A stretch of 64,000 nt of DNA from Parelaphostrongylus tenuis (Eukaryota; Nematoda; Chromadorea; Rhabditida; Metastrongylidae). Position numbers and translations under genes: made by a program. Positions 40,701-49,390 of this stretch are shown in pieces. Positions within the stretch are counted from its first letter, which is position 1; each line of letters opens with the position of its first letter. Under the pieces are notes generated by a model, which was given only the letters and a program-made list of their open reading frames with translations, did no database searches and was not told the origin of the DNA. The DNA lies in NCBI GenBank assembly GCA_019055375.1, contig JAHQIW010006212.1:62001-126000 (forward strand), written 5' to 3'.

Positions 40701-43700
40701 GAGTTGAAAACTTAAAAAAAGGCAATCTCTCGCCTCCTTTCCACAGTACTTCTACCAAGAGAATGTACTTGCGGTCACCTTTGAAACTTTGAGTTGCTCA
40801 TCAAACCACTGTTATGGCATTGAATAAAGCAAATTTACATTCAAAGCTGTTGAGTGATATCAAAACTCTGAAACTCGGACAAAAGCTAAATGCACACCTT
40901 ACTATTTCCAAGGTCACCACAGGAGCCCTAATAGTGCTGTGTTTAGCAATTGCTCCTTCAAAGGTTGAGAGGTCACTTCAACTCCCGCCCAACGTTCAAA
41001 GTCTTACATATCACTCGACATTTTGAGTATATAGATAACATCTAATCACGGCTGAAAAGGTGGTTAAATGAAGGATTCTTGTCGATACATGAATCAATGA
41101 AGTTACCTAAGGAAACATATTTCGCTCTTCACCTACACTTCCAAATATCGACTAAATTTCCTACAATTGAGATCAACTAGAAGAGAAGTTAGCGGCATGC
41201 ATGAAAATTTCGGATTACCGATTGACTGTTCAACAGAAAGTATTCCAAAAATTTTTTCAGAGGAGTGAATGAACCAACGGATTTCCAAGTTTCGTAACTT
41301 ATCTGACTTGAATGCAGCATTGAATACAAATGCCATAATTTTTCAAATCTATACTACGATAACAGTGTCGCTCTATTGATCAATTGAAAAAGAAATACAC
41401 AGGTAAAAAAGTTACTCGTTCTTTCCGACAGCAGTTCCCTTGAAAATGGACATTTTCGTGAGTCGCGGTTGAGTTGCACTGTCGAATTTCAGAGATCGTA
41501 ATGGACCAAAACCAGGCTGAATAGAACATGATAACTCCAAAAATTTGACTCACAGCTTTCAAAGGAATACCAAAAGTGCTATGAATGATTTCAAATGATA
41601 AGTTCTTGAGTGATTTACTTACGGTAACCTCGACATTAGCACTTTCTGCAGTTGGAAAACAAAATGACAATCCTCGCCAGCTTTTCACACAGATCTTCTG
41701 CTTGTCATCATAGGCTATAACAAGTAAAAGCTCAATTCATCATATCAAGGATTCTCATAACAAAATAAACTGGAACAAGCAAGACGTGCGGGGACAATGA
41801 AGAAATGAACCCTTTCACTGGACAGCGATTGCGCTGCACTCATGGTAATCATTCGAAAGCTTAAATCTCTGGCTACTGCGTTAGGTGGCCCTTTTTTGAA
41901 AAATCCTGTTTAAAACGCTTTAGAAGGAAGAAAACACTTGTTTTTCAAACTCGCATATTTCTCGTAGGACAGAATTTGTCCCTGGAAGTATGAGTAACCA
42001 CTTAATAGCGTAAGTTCCGACAATTCCAATGCCGTGCTTAATGTCTAGGAAGACGATTTCACAGCAGTGTAGCAGAGAAAATAAAACTGAATTTACAAAC
42101 ACGGGCATTTTTTTCGGCTAATATACTGCCTGACGGAGTAAGTGGGGGGTTGTCCGTGGTTTCAATACGATTATGAAACAATTGCATTGATGTGTTACAC
42201 ATGTGGCGCGCAATTTCTCTTAATTAATAAGGATTTTTTCCCCATTTCGAAAGAAAATCCACATAAAAAGCATGATTCTAATAGTGAAAGACTTTCCTTA
42301 CACGTTCAGTTGCTTTTCGTGTTTCTACAGAAGTAATCGTAAAAGCACACGACCATTATAAAACATAGTTTTGTTTCAAACTCTACAGCACTACAATAGG
42401 GTCTTTTCAAAAACGGCCGCGTGGCTCAGTAGCCAGAGAATAAAGCTTTCGAATGATTATTGAAACTCTTATGTAAGGTTCCTGCCCAGCAAAATAGGTT
42501 GCTAACATCCTTGAACCAAGAAACTTTTGGATTCGTGGTCTAAAGAAATTGGAAATAATGAGAATTTCTATCCACGGCCTGTGAGAACGAAACAGTCGAT
42601 AAATATTCCTTTATCGAATCTGACGAAAATGAAGACCGCCCGTAGTCGATATATGCCTCCAGTTCACATAGACTCCTCCCCCTCTACTACTTTTTAATTG
42701 TGGAAAGAAGCTGCTTATGACTCACAGAATACCTTTGTCCACACAAGTCATGCTGATGATACTGAGTCAACCTTAGCATAAGTAAAGAAGCAATTACCCC
42801 TAATTTTTCATTCCCAGTAATTCAAAAAGCATGGTACAGGGAGTAAAGATTAGCACAAAAATTTCTATTGAGGAGCAGGATAAAGCAAAAAACATCTTTT
42901 GAACTGCAAGACTAGCACAAAAGTTGGAACGTGTCCATTATGAGATGACAAATGAGAAAGCTTTCTCATTCGCTCAACAGGAGCTTTCATAAGAGTGTTA
43001 AGTAATCGTTCAAAAGCTTAGATTTCTGGCTATACCTCCACATTGCCAGTCTTCGAAAAGTCTATAACGCTGTCAGATCCTAGATAAAAATGTTTCACAG
43101 GACTATGTTTTTTTTTTTTTTTGCTTACTTCGCTCATATTTTTCTGGACAAAACTCCTTCCTCAGAGTGCTAGCTCATTTGAAAACATAAGTCTCCAAAA
43201 ACTCAAAAATGAGCTCAATTTTTGAAAAAGCTCTTTGGATAGCGCTGTAGGAGAAAGAAAAGATTTGTGCTTCACACCTCGTCGAGCACATCTCTTTCTT
43301 TAGACTATTATTAATCAATCAAAGGCATAGGTTTCATTGACTTCAATGCTGTGTTTGTTTTCCGAAATTATCGTTAACAGGGAAAATACGATCGAGTTTT
43401 ACATCTTCGGCAAGCTTGTTTATTGGCTAGTTCATGGGGGCAATTGCTCGGATATGCGGAGTGAAACTTGTTATTGGATATAGAATTTTTTCCGCCTTGA
43501 AAAATAAACCCCAGTTAAAATGATTGACTCAGATACTACGAAAGTTTCTCTACATGTTGGCATGTTTTTCGTGGTTCCAGCGAATTATACGCGTGATAAA
43601 AATGAACGCGAACGGCGGGTATCAAACATAATTTTTACTCTGTATGCTACAGCGTTATAAAAGGATCTTTTCGAAAACCGGCGACATAAAGCTGTAGTAA

Positions 43701-46399
43701 GAAATTCAAGCCTTCGAATGATTACTAACACTCCTATGAAAAGTTGCTGCCCCTCAAAAGAAATAGGTCTTTCATTTGTCGCTTTATACTGGACAAGTAT
43801 CCAGAAAGCATCTACTGATGTGGAAATTTAGCTCAAAAATTATCTAAAAGCGAGATGAGCATAGAAATTATCTTCTATTACGGTCCAAGATTAGCAGAAA
43901 AAACTATCAATAATCCATTCCGATCTGCTCAATGGACTAGTCATTGTACTAATCCTCATATTCTGAGAAGACGATTTCACAAACCTCCAGGATGTGTCGA
44001 ACCGAAGAACTCATCGACTTTATCCATGCTTACTTCAGCACCAGGTTCAGAGAAGATCTTTTCCCTGAATCAGAAAGAAAACTGGAGAAAGAATAGAGTT
44101 TATAATCGTTAAAACATGATAGTGGCAGAGCTATGACCCTGAAAATATGTATTCGTGGATAAAATGCAAACTTACTTGTACTTGAGCACGATCTGTGAAA
44201 GGTTATCCACTTCGATCAGCTGAAAAGCAAAATAGTTCACAAATTTCGCTCATTTACTGCTCGAAAATGTTGACTGATATGCAAATCCTCAAAAGTCAGG
44301 CGGATACCAATATAGCCTAATCGAAGTGAGGCGGAATTCTCAAAATAAGGATAATGCTCCGACAGAGTCACCAGAAAACTGCGGACACTTCGAAAAGAAT
44401 AAAGAGGGAAGACTTAATTTTAACATAGCCCGTAAGAACGTCTGAAGCTTTTTCGAGATTGGTACGTCTATGGCATGCGTACGTTTCGACGGTATCGTCC
44501 GCTTCGTCAGCGCCACACGCCCCATATTGGACCCTAACTTGTAGCAGGGTTAGGGAGACGATGGAGGTTTTGAAACCATCGATGAGATTAGATATCTACA
44601 TATTCACTATCAGCCGTAATCCATCGACTGAGAAGAAGTGATATTAAGCAAGTATCACGTGCTATCACCATAACGTCTCCTCATTCCTGCTATAAAGTAG
44701 GATTCAGTGTAGGAGCGTGTGGCCCCGATGAAGCGGGAGATACCGCCGAAACGTACGCAAGCCACACACGTACTATCGTCGAAAAGGCTATGAACATTCT
44801 TACAGACAATTCCTAATGTGCACAGGAAAGTTTGAGAACAGTCGACGAGATGTAAATCCTAAATTTTTATTACAAAAATTTAGCGCAAACATACCCGCAA
44901 AAGCTGAGTTACTGGATGAAACATCAGACGGATTCCGTCATTGCTTAGATAAACACAAATATCACGTCCTAGAGGATCCTAAAAAAGACTTCGAGGGTTA
45001 ACAAAACATGAGATCGATCAGACCCAATTTAGTTTCTTTCAAGAAATAGAAAGAATCATTTAAAGTGAAAGTAGAGAGTAGCTGAAACTCGAACGTGAGA
45101 GCAGAAGGCAGTGAACTCCAAGCGCAAGATGAGGGAACAGATGATTAGATTAGAAGGTAGTCGAACCCCCATCGCTAGAAGATCGGTCAGCTGAACCTCG
45201 AATGTACGGAAAAGGGAGCAGCTGAACCCCCGCAAGAGTAGGGACTAGTCGAACTCCGACATTGAGAGTAGTGGTCAGCCGGACCTCGAACGTAAGAATA
45301 GGGATAACTGAATTCCAAACACAAGAGTAGGGCTAGCCCAACCCCGATCGCGAGAGTAGGGGGTCGCTAGACCTCGAACTTAGAAATGCGGGGTAGCTGA
45401 ACCCCGAACGTAAAAGTAGGGGGTAACTGAACCCCGAACGCAAGACTTGAGGGTAGCTGAACGCCAAGTATAAGACTAGAGCAAGCAGAACTCCGATCTT
45501 GAGAGTAGGGCTCAGCTGAAGCTCAAACGTAAGAATAGTGGTAGCTGAACTTCAAACGTAAGAATAAGGGTTAGCTAAACCCCAAGTATAAAAGTAGGGG
45601 TAGCTGAATTTCGAATGTACCTTTCTCGAATACATCAATTCAACATTCGTCAAAATTCTCGCATTTTGCTGTATCAACGTTAGCACCTAAAAAAACATAT
45701 TGATGATAAAAGGAGAATCAAAAACGAGAAGCGCAGAGATACGAATAAAAATCAATAAGTGTGAATGCCTAAGGCTGTAGAGAAGAAAACTCGACGCACG
45801 TACCTGATTGAGTGGCATTCCTAAGATAAACTCAACATTTTCATTCTTGAGTCCTTCTTGAGGAAGAACCTATAAACGTGACGTTCAAAATAGCAATTCA
45901 ATCTAATCAATAAAAGGCCAAATCCTTGAAATACGGATAAAAATCCGCTCTGTGAATCCTTAGGGGATCACAAATACAATAATGTGGAGTGCTGTGCAAA
46001 AAAAGTTTGCGTCAGCCGGGATTCGAACCCAGTTTCACTCTGTCCGGGAGCGTATGCTAAACTTTGCACCACCGACGCTCGTTTTGCACAGCACTCTTTC
46101 TACGCTATAACGCGTTATCGAAAAGAGTGTTGTACAAAACAAGCGTCGGTGGCGCAACGGTTAGCATACGCTCCCAGAAAGAGTGAGACTGGGTTCGAAT
46201 CCCGGCTGACGCAAACGTTTTGCACAGCACTCTACATTATTGGGTATATTGTGACATCATAACATCGCAAGTGGCGGTCAAATAAAAATCATTTCGGAAC
46301 ACAAACAGTCCGAAAAATCAATATCTGAAAACTATCGTTTCCAGTAAAAAATCGCAATAAACTTACTTCAAAAACAAGTGGTTCTTGACGAGATGTCAT
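10778..46399 (-). CDS. PHAF1: PHAF1 / UPF0183 phagophore-associated protein, 15 exons, complete
   Basis: Exons in transcript order: 46367-46399, 45804-45869, 45621-45686, 44258-44356, 44176-44219, 43985-44064, 41623-41714, 41416-41516, 40573-40685, 38982-39064, 38669-38806, 18314-18396, 15755-15824, 13490-13633, 10778-10822. All phases agree and total 1257 nt, 418 residues plus stop (human PHAF1 is 422). Landmark matches to the family: EFILGMPLNQ (exon 2), WRGLSF (exon 7), KVFYKSEDKM and FFNYF (exon 11), IVLHTNMPGHYDF (exon 12), NPFGSTFCYG (exon 14), VMDNGHIAAVTLF (exon 15). In mammals PHAF1 pairs with BCAS3 and binds PI3P at forming autophagosomes; I infer the same role. C. elegans T01G9.2 is, from memory, the orthologue. 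Oddities: intron 11 is 20.3 kb and holds another gene, intron 13 appears to start with GC, intron 4 is 38 bp, and exon 4 uses a weak CGGAG acceptor. Confidence 0.95.
19495..19800 (+). repeat. tRNA-derived SINE, copy 3
   Basis: Well-preserved full-length forward copy in PHAF1 intron 11, with clear A and B boxes and the TTTATCCTTTATCC tail. A good reference copy for the family. Confidence 0.88.
24030..24250 (-). repeat. tRNA-derived SINE, copy 4
   Basis: Reversed, diverged copy in PHAF1 intron 11; the body segment GTTTGAGGTGATTGAATGCG and the head CACTACCAATGCG are recognisable. Confidence 0.7.
28980..29190. repeat. Alternating purine-pyrimidine microsatellite (TATG/TACA-rich)
   Basis: About 210 bp of TATG, TACA and TATA steps in PHAF1 intron 11. 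It is open in several frames only because of its composition. Confidence 0.9.
30175..30206 (+). promoter_or_regulatory. Probable spliced-leader acceptor and short leader of the LRR receptor
   Basis: TTTCAACTAACAG ends at 30185, leaving a 21-nt leader before the ATG at 30207. A short AG-to-ATG gap is typical of trans-spliced nematode messages. Inferred from spacing only. Confidence 0.4.
30207..33255 (+). CDS. dma-1: Leucine-rich-repeat transmembrane receptor, DMA-1-like, nested in PHAF1 intron 11
   Basis: Four exons: 30207-31233, 31432-31616, 32346-32582, 32953-33255; phases agree, 583 residues. I chose the ATG at 30207 because it opens a signal peptide (MGPLFLLLLLTYDVYS); an upstream GTG codon at 30192 is not a likely eukaryotic start. 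Then come an LRRNT cysteine cluster (CPRECECD), roughly a dozen LxxLxLxxN repeats, an LRRCT (NPWDCSCS ... RCAEPA), one membrane helix near residue 505 (LLTALLCATGILSILLICLY) and a tail of about 70 residues with a proline run and C-terminal YFGI. C. elegans DMA-1, which guides PVD dendrite branching and binds the TIAM-1 PDZ domain through its C-terminus, is about 600 residues and, as I recall, ends in the same YFGI. The LRR-TM call is firm; the dma-1 identity is likely but rests on memory. The host gene PHAF1 is transcribed the other way. Confidence 0.92.
33741..33750 (+). terminator. Candidate polyadenylation signal of the LRR receptor
   Basis: Overlapping AATAAA hexamers (AATAAATAAA) about 490 nt after the stop codon, in AT-rich sequence without further ORFs. 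Confidence 0.5.
36480..36668 (+). repeat. tRNA-derived SINE fragment, copy 5
   Basis: Only the 3' half is clear: GTGAGATGTGCATTCAATCATC through TTGCCCTTTATCC. The head is missing or too decayed to see. Confidence 0.6.
39175..39452 (+). repeat. tRNA-derived SINE, copy 6
   Basis: Diverged forward copy in PHAF1 intron 9, just upstream of exon 10; it keeps CAGTCATTGTAAAGGCCACAT and the ATTATCCTTTATCC tail. Confidence 0.7.
39958..40245 (-). repeat. tRNA-derived SINE, copy 7
   Basis: Reversed copy in the same PHAF1 intron as copy 6, facing it about 500 bp away. TCCCAGACAAGTCTG and AAGGCTTGGTGAGCC are intact. Confidence 0.78.
40310..40470 (+). repeat. Family C element (hammerhead-like core), copy 1
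   Basis: Bounded by TATAGTCTGTAAGGATATTTGG and ACATTTTCACAGACTATAG, inverted ends. Interior has CTGATGA, then GAAG (decayed GAAA), then ACGTACTAACCTCG. Confidence 0.6.
41830..42495. mobile_element. Long-TIR transposon, copy B3
   Basis: Left end TGGTAATCATTCGAAAGC, right end AAAGCTTTCGAATGATTATTG; shorter than B1. It lies in PHAF1 intron 6. Confidence 0.65.
42940..43770. mobile_element. Long-TIR transposon, copy B4
   Basis: Both terminal repeats are about 115 bp (around 42980-43090 and 43640-43760). With B3 it occupies most of PHAF1 intron 6 (41715-43984). Confidence 0.75.
44410..44830. repeat. Family C elements, inverted pair, copies 2 and 3
   Basis: The reverse-strand copy has CTGACGA (44504-44510), GAAAC and ACGTACC; the forward copy has CCGATGA (44725-44731), GCGG-GAGATA-CCGC, GAAAC, then ACGTACT. 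About 200 bp separate them. Confidence 0.65.
45060..45620. repeat. Minisatellite of about 17 diverged 31- to 33-bp units
   Basis: The unit is approximately GTAGCTGAACCCCGAACGTAAGAGTAGGG. Units vary by several substitutions and small indels. The array lies in PHAF1 intron 3 and runs to the splice donor of exon 3 at 45620/45621. Confidence 0.85.
46008..46213. repeat. Foldback of two facing tRNA-like sequences in PHAF1 intron 1
   Basis: The right arm (46143-46213, +) is a 71-nt tRNA-like unit: 7-bp acceptor (GCGTCGG/CTGACGC), A box TGGCGCAACGG, 5-bp anticodon stem, T arm CTGGG-TTCGAAT-CCCGG. The left arm (46008-46078, -) is a close copy in reverse. Matching flanks (TGCACAGCACTCTACATTA and its reverse) extend the hairpin to about 45972-46250. 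C at position 33 instead of U argues against a working tRNA. Confidence 0.85.
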
Positions 46400-46468
46400 G
46401 CATATGCTCGACGGCCTAGACTGTGATTTCATGCAATCCTGAAATCACCTGGATCAGAAATACGTTGG

Positions 46469-46490
46469 CGTGTATCGAAATCGATACACG
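46469..46490. promoter_or_regulatory. Perfect palindrome upstream of PHAF1
   Basis: CGTGTATCGA-AA-TCGATACACG, two 10-bp arms with a 2-bp spacer, 70 to 91 bp upstream of the PHAF1 ATG and inside a CpG-rich patch (46465-46505). The position suits a promoter-bound dimeric factor; no factor is assigned. Confidence 0.35.
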
Positions 46491-46781
46491 CGCGACGACG
46501 CCGCGCTCCAATAAGGACCGATTCACGACACAATCAATCAGGGTACGGTACCCGAAGTGCAGATCAAGTGGATATATAAAAATTAGCACTAACGAATCGA
46601 GTGTTAGAAGTGTTACGATCTGCATAACGAAAAAAAAAACTATGATACGGATAGAATAATATAAAAGAAATTCATATGCCGAAAATGCACCTAAGAGAAT
46701 TGAGCGGTAAGCAAAAATTGGGGCTGCTGGCTGATAGCTATGAGAGCGACGTTAAAGAATGAGTGCAGCGAAACGATGCGG

Positions 46782-46885
46782 TGCCTCTATGGTGTAGTGG
46801 TCGCAAGTGCCTTCCGAATGGACAAAATGCGGGTTCAACTCTCGTCTGTGGTCGGGTTTTTGCTTACCACTCAAATCTCTTAGGT
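46782..46885 (+). repeat. Second tRNA-derived SINE-like element
   Basis: Contains A-box-like TGGTGTAGTGG and B-box-like GGGTTCAACTC with tRNA spacing, then CTGTGGTCGGGTTTTTGC. A related, more degraded B-box and tail (CTCAATTCTCGCCTGTGGTCGG) sits near 51450-51485. A and B boxes suggest origin from a Pol III gene. Confidence 0.55.
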
Positions 46886-47139
46886 ACATTTGAAACATCA
46901 TAACACACTGCGAAAAAAGCATTGAAAATATGAGGAATCTTAAGTATCTCATGCAGAATCACAAAGGGCATAGAGATTTTTTCTATTTGGGATTTATTCA
47001 AAAACTGGGACATAAAAGCACTTTACTGAGGGGAGTGAGGGCCAATTTGACCTCTCCAAATACTCTGAAGAGGTCAAAACGACAGAGCTCTCCACCTAGA
47101 TCGATTCGCGAAGGATGCGCTCGCTATGCATTCTATTCA

Positions 47140-47360
47140 ATTCGTGGCGTCGTTTCAGGGGTGACTGAACACAAATCTGGCCTTCACGATCACTCGTGGT
47201 GGCCCACCGATGCATCCAGTTTGCTATTGCTATGCTCCCAGACAAGTCCAGTAGCTACTCGTCGAGCTCGGAGGGATGCATGCTTGGTGAGCTTTGGGGC
47301 TAGAGATCGAACCGTAGACCTGCGCGTGTGCCGCTCTAGGCGCCGAGTGACGGTCATTTG
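47140..47360 (-). repeat. tRNA-derived SINE fragment, copy 8
   Basis: Reversed fragment in the kin-10/PHAF1 intergenic region. It makes up part of a spurious 188-codon open frame. Confidence 0.65.
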
Positions 47361-47874
47361 GCCCGAAGTGCTCGGGTTATCCATGGCCCCTAGCCACGCG
47401 GAAAACAGTAGGAACGCCCATACGTCGGCCAATATTGTACTGAACGAATTTTGGCGTCGACATCGCCGTGCTGCTGCGAAATCAATGGAGGTCTGATTAA
47501 TTCGGAGACCCCTGGGCAATGGAAGCCGATCCTGGCCTCGTCGATCCCGATACAGCCGGTCTTGGTCCGATCGATCCTAGTACAGAGTGCCCTAGTCCAG
47601 TCGGTCCCGGCTCGGCCGGGTCCGCTAGTGAGCCGAGTTCGAACGGACCCACAGTCGTCATGAGGCGACTCGCAACATATGACTGGCAGTGGAGCGCCGA
47701 AGTACGATTGGAGCACATCATATCGCTAAATATGCATACGGAGTGCAGTGGTTACTAATGGCTGAGAGTGAACAGCCCTTAATCAGGGTTACTGGACAGT
47801 TTTTGCTCTCTGTCGCTTTCTCTTATCATCGAGCAATTTGAAGTGGGTTTTATCAATCACCTAGTGTAATGGGA

Positions 47875-48160
47875 AAGTATGGCGCTGTGGTTAAAGATGC
47901 TCCGCGACACGCACAATGTCGATGGTTCGATACCCGCTCAAGACTCGGCAAGCCTTCCGTCTATGCCGAGTCTGTGAACTGGTACCATTTGTCTAGGACG
48001 ATAGCAGTACTGACTTAATAGATCAGTAGGCCACTATAAGTTATTATGAACGCCCAATATGAATTAAATCTCCTCCAAGGAAGCCTAGAATTGACGACTG
48101 ATGAGTCGTGTAGCCCTTAGGAATTGAACAACGGCGAGAGCTTTGAATTGTTATCCTCTG
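47875..48160 (+). repeat. tRNA-derived SINE, copy 9
   Basis: Forward copy; head GGCGCTGTGGTTAAAGATGC and B box GGTTCGATACCCG, then a decayed body and a TTATCC tail. Confidence 0.72.
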
Positions 48161-48338
48161 CCTATTACAATACGATCTACTTGAACGGCTCGTCTTCATT
48201 GAAAGTGCGAGCCCCAGAACAGGGAAAGTGTGGTTCAGCTACTTTGTTCCCTGGGGTCTCGGGATAAGCCTAGCCAGGGCTTCATCATGTCTTCATCACA
48301 TTAGAGCAGTCATCGGCCCATATGTTTACCCTCCTCTT

Positions 48339-48354
48339 CCCCCCCCCCCCCCCC
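48339..48354. repeat. Homopolymer of 16 C
   Basis: An uninterrupted C run, a likely site of assembly or sequencing error. Confidence 0.95.
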
Positions 48355-48958
48355 AGCAGGACCACCCAAGAGGGAGATTACCACCTCGCGACTAGTAGCT
48401 ATCAAGACGGCGGTCATTCCAGAAACGGTCTACTCTTAGCTGGGCTTCCGAGCGGAAACGTGGACTCTTTTTCAGCTTGGATGGCTCTTCTCGAGGGTAA
48501 GGAAACCTATGCCACTAATACAATTACTGTTGTATGGATTCTACTTATAGTTTGACTCAGAATATCACAGAGTCCAACCCTTAGATCCTTTTCTCAGAGC
48601 AAGTAGATGATGTCTCTTAATCAGTGTACAACAACCTATCCACCATCGGAACCTCCACCTAACTTCGCATCTAACCCTCTGGACTCTACCTACTTTACCA
48701 GCAAAAGCACTCATTTTCATAGACCACGAACCCCAGTACAACTCCTGTTCTACTAGTCATTTACAGGTTAGCCCCAATAAAGTTCTGAAAGCCAGTCTTC
48801 CCTGTGCTTGAACATTCCTTGAACTGAGCCACCAAATCTGTCCCTCATTATCCATATGTCTTGGAAATCGAAGAATTCGCCATTTCCGATTTGTCACAAC
48901 TTCATATCTTGGAGCGAACTCCTACCTTGTTGGCCAGAATGGGTAATGCCTAATCGAT

Positions 48959-48964
48959 TTTATT
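48959..48964 (-). terminator. Candidate polyadenylation signal of kin-10
   Basis: AATAAA on the - strand about 430 nt after the proposed kin-10 stop codon. It is the nearest canonical hexamer I noticed, which is weak support for this 3' end. Confidence 0.25.
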
Positions 48965-49390
48965 CGTTTAATCAAGTTATGCCCAAGGCCAGTTATAAAA
49001 CCCCGAATATTCCATTCGTTAGTCTAATAACTTCTGAGATGATTCCTAAAACCCCTAAATACAAAAAACACTAACTGAATGAATTTTATCAGTATTTAGA
49101 GGGTATACAAAAGGTGACTCATTTTGTAAACAAAGAGTAACCACGATGAAACTACTGTTTGTTAACTAGAAACAATATTCAGTAGCCTTAACGATTTGAC
49201 AATCTTTACATAAAACACACAAAATCGTCCACCCCGACGCATAGCTAGAAAATTTTGAGAATGGAAATTGTGAGTAATCAAAAATACTTCATCTACCATT
49301 GACTACATACTGAAAAGGTACAACGCTGTATAACGAACGTATTCCAAGTAAAAAAATATTCAGCAAATATCCGCAAAGATTCGTCTATCT

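Larger units (their letters stand above)
46400..49390. other. Intergenic region between kin-10 and PHAF1
   Basis: Contains the likely PHAF1 promoter, tRNA-derived elements, SINE copies 8 and 9, the C16 run, and a GC-rich block at 47500-47680 built of loosely repeated GGTCC/GATCC steps. A C-rich segment at 48580-48850 holds no convincing frame. Confidence 0.5.

Noticed and set aside
45060..45620. CRISPR-like array
   Set aside because: Units are continuous and diverged without distinct spacers, and the genome is eukaryotic; it is a minisatellite.
46143..46213. A functional tRNA gene
   Set aside because: The cloverleaf forms, but position 33 is C, the D stem is weak and the unit is repeated with shared flanks, so it is better explained as a tRNA-derived repeat.
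46930..47496. 188-codon + strand ORF, one of the longest open frames in the window
   Set aside because: Its middle is SINE copy 8 read backwards; no domain, no splice support, arginine/serine-rich composition from repeat sequence.
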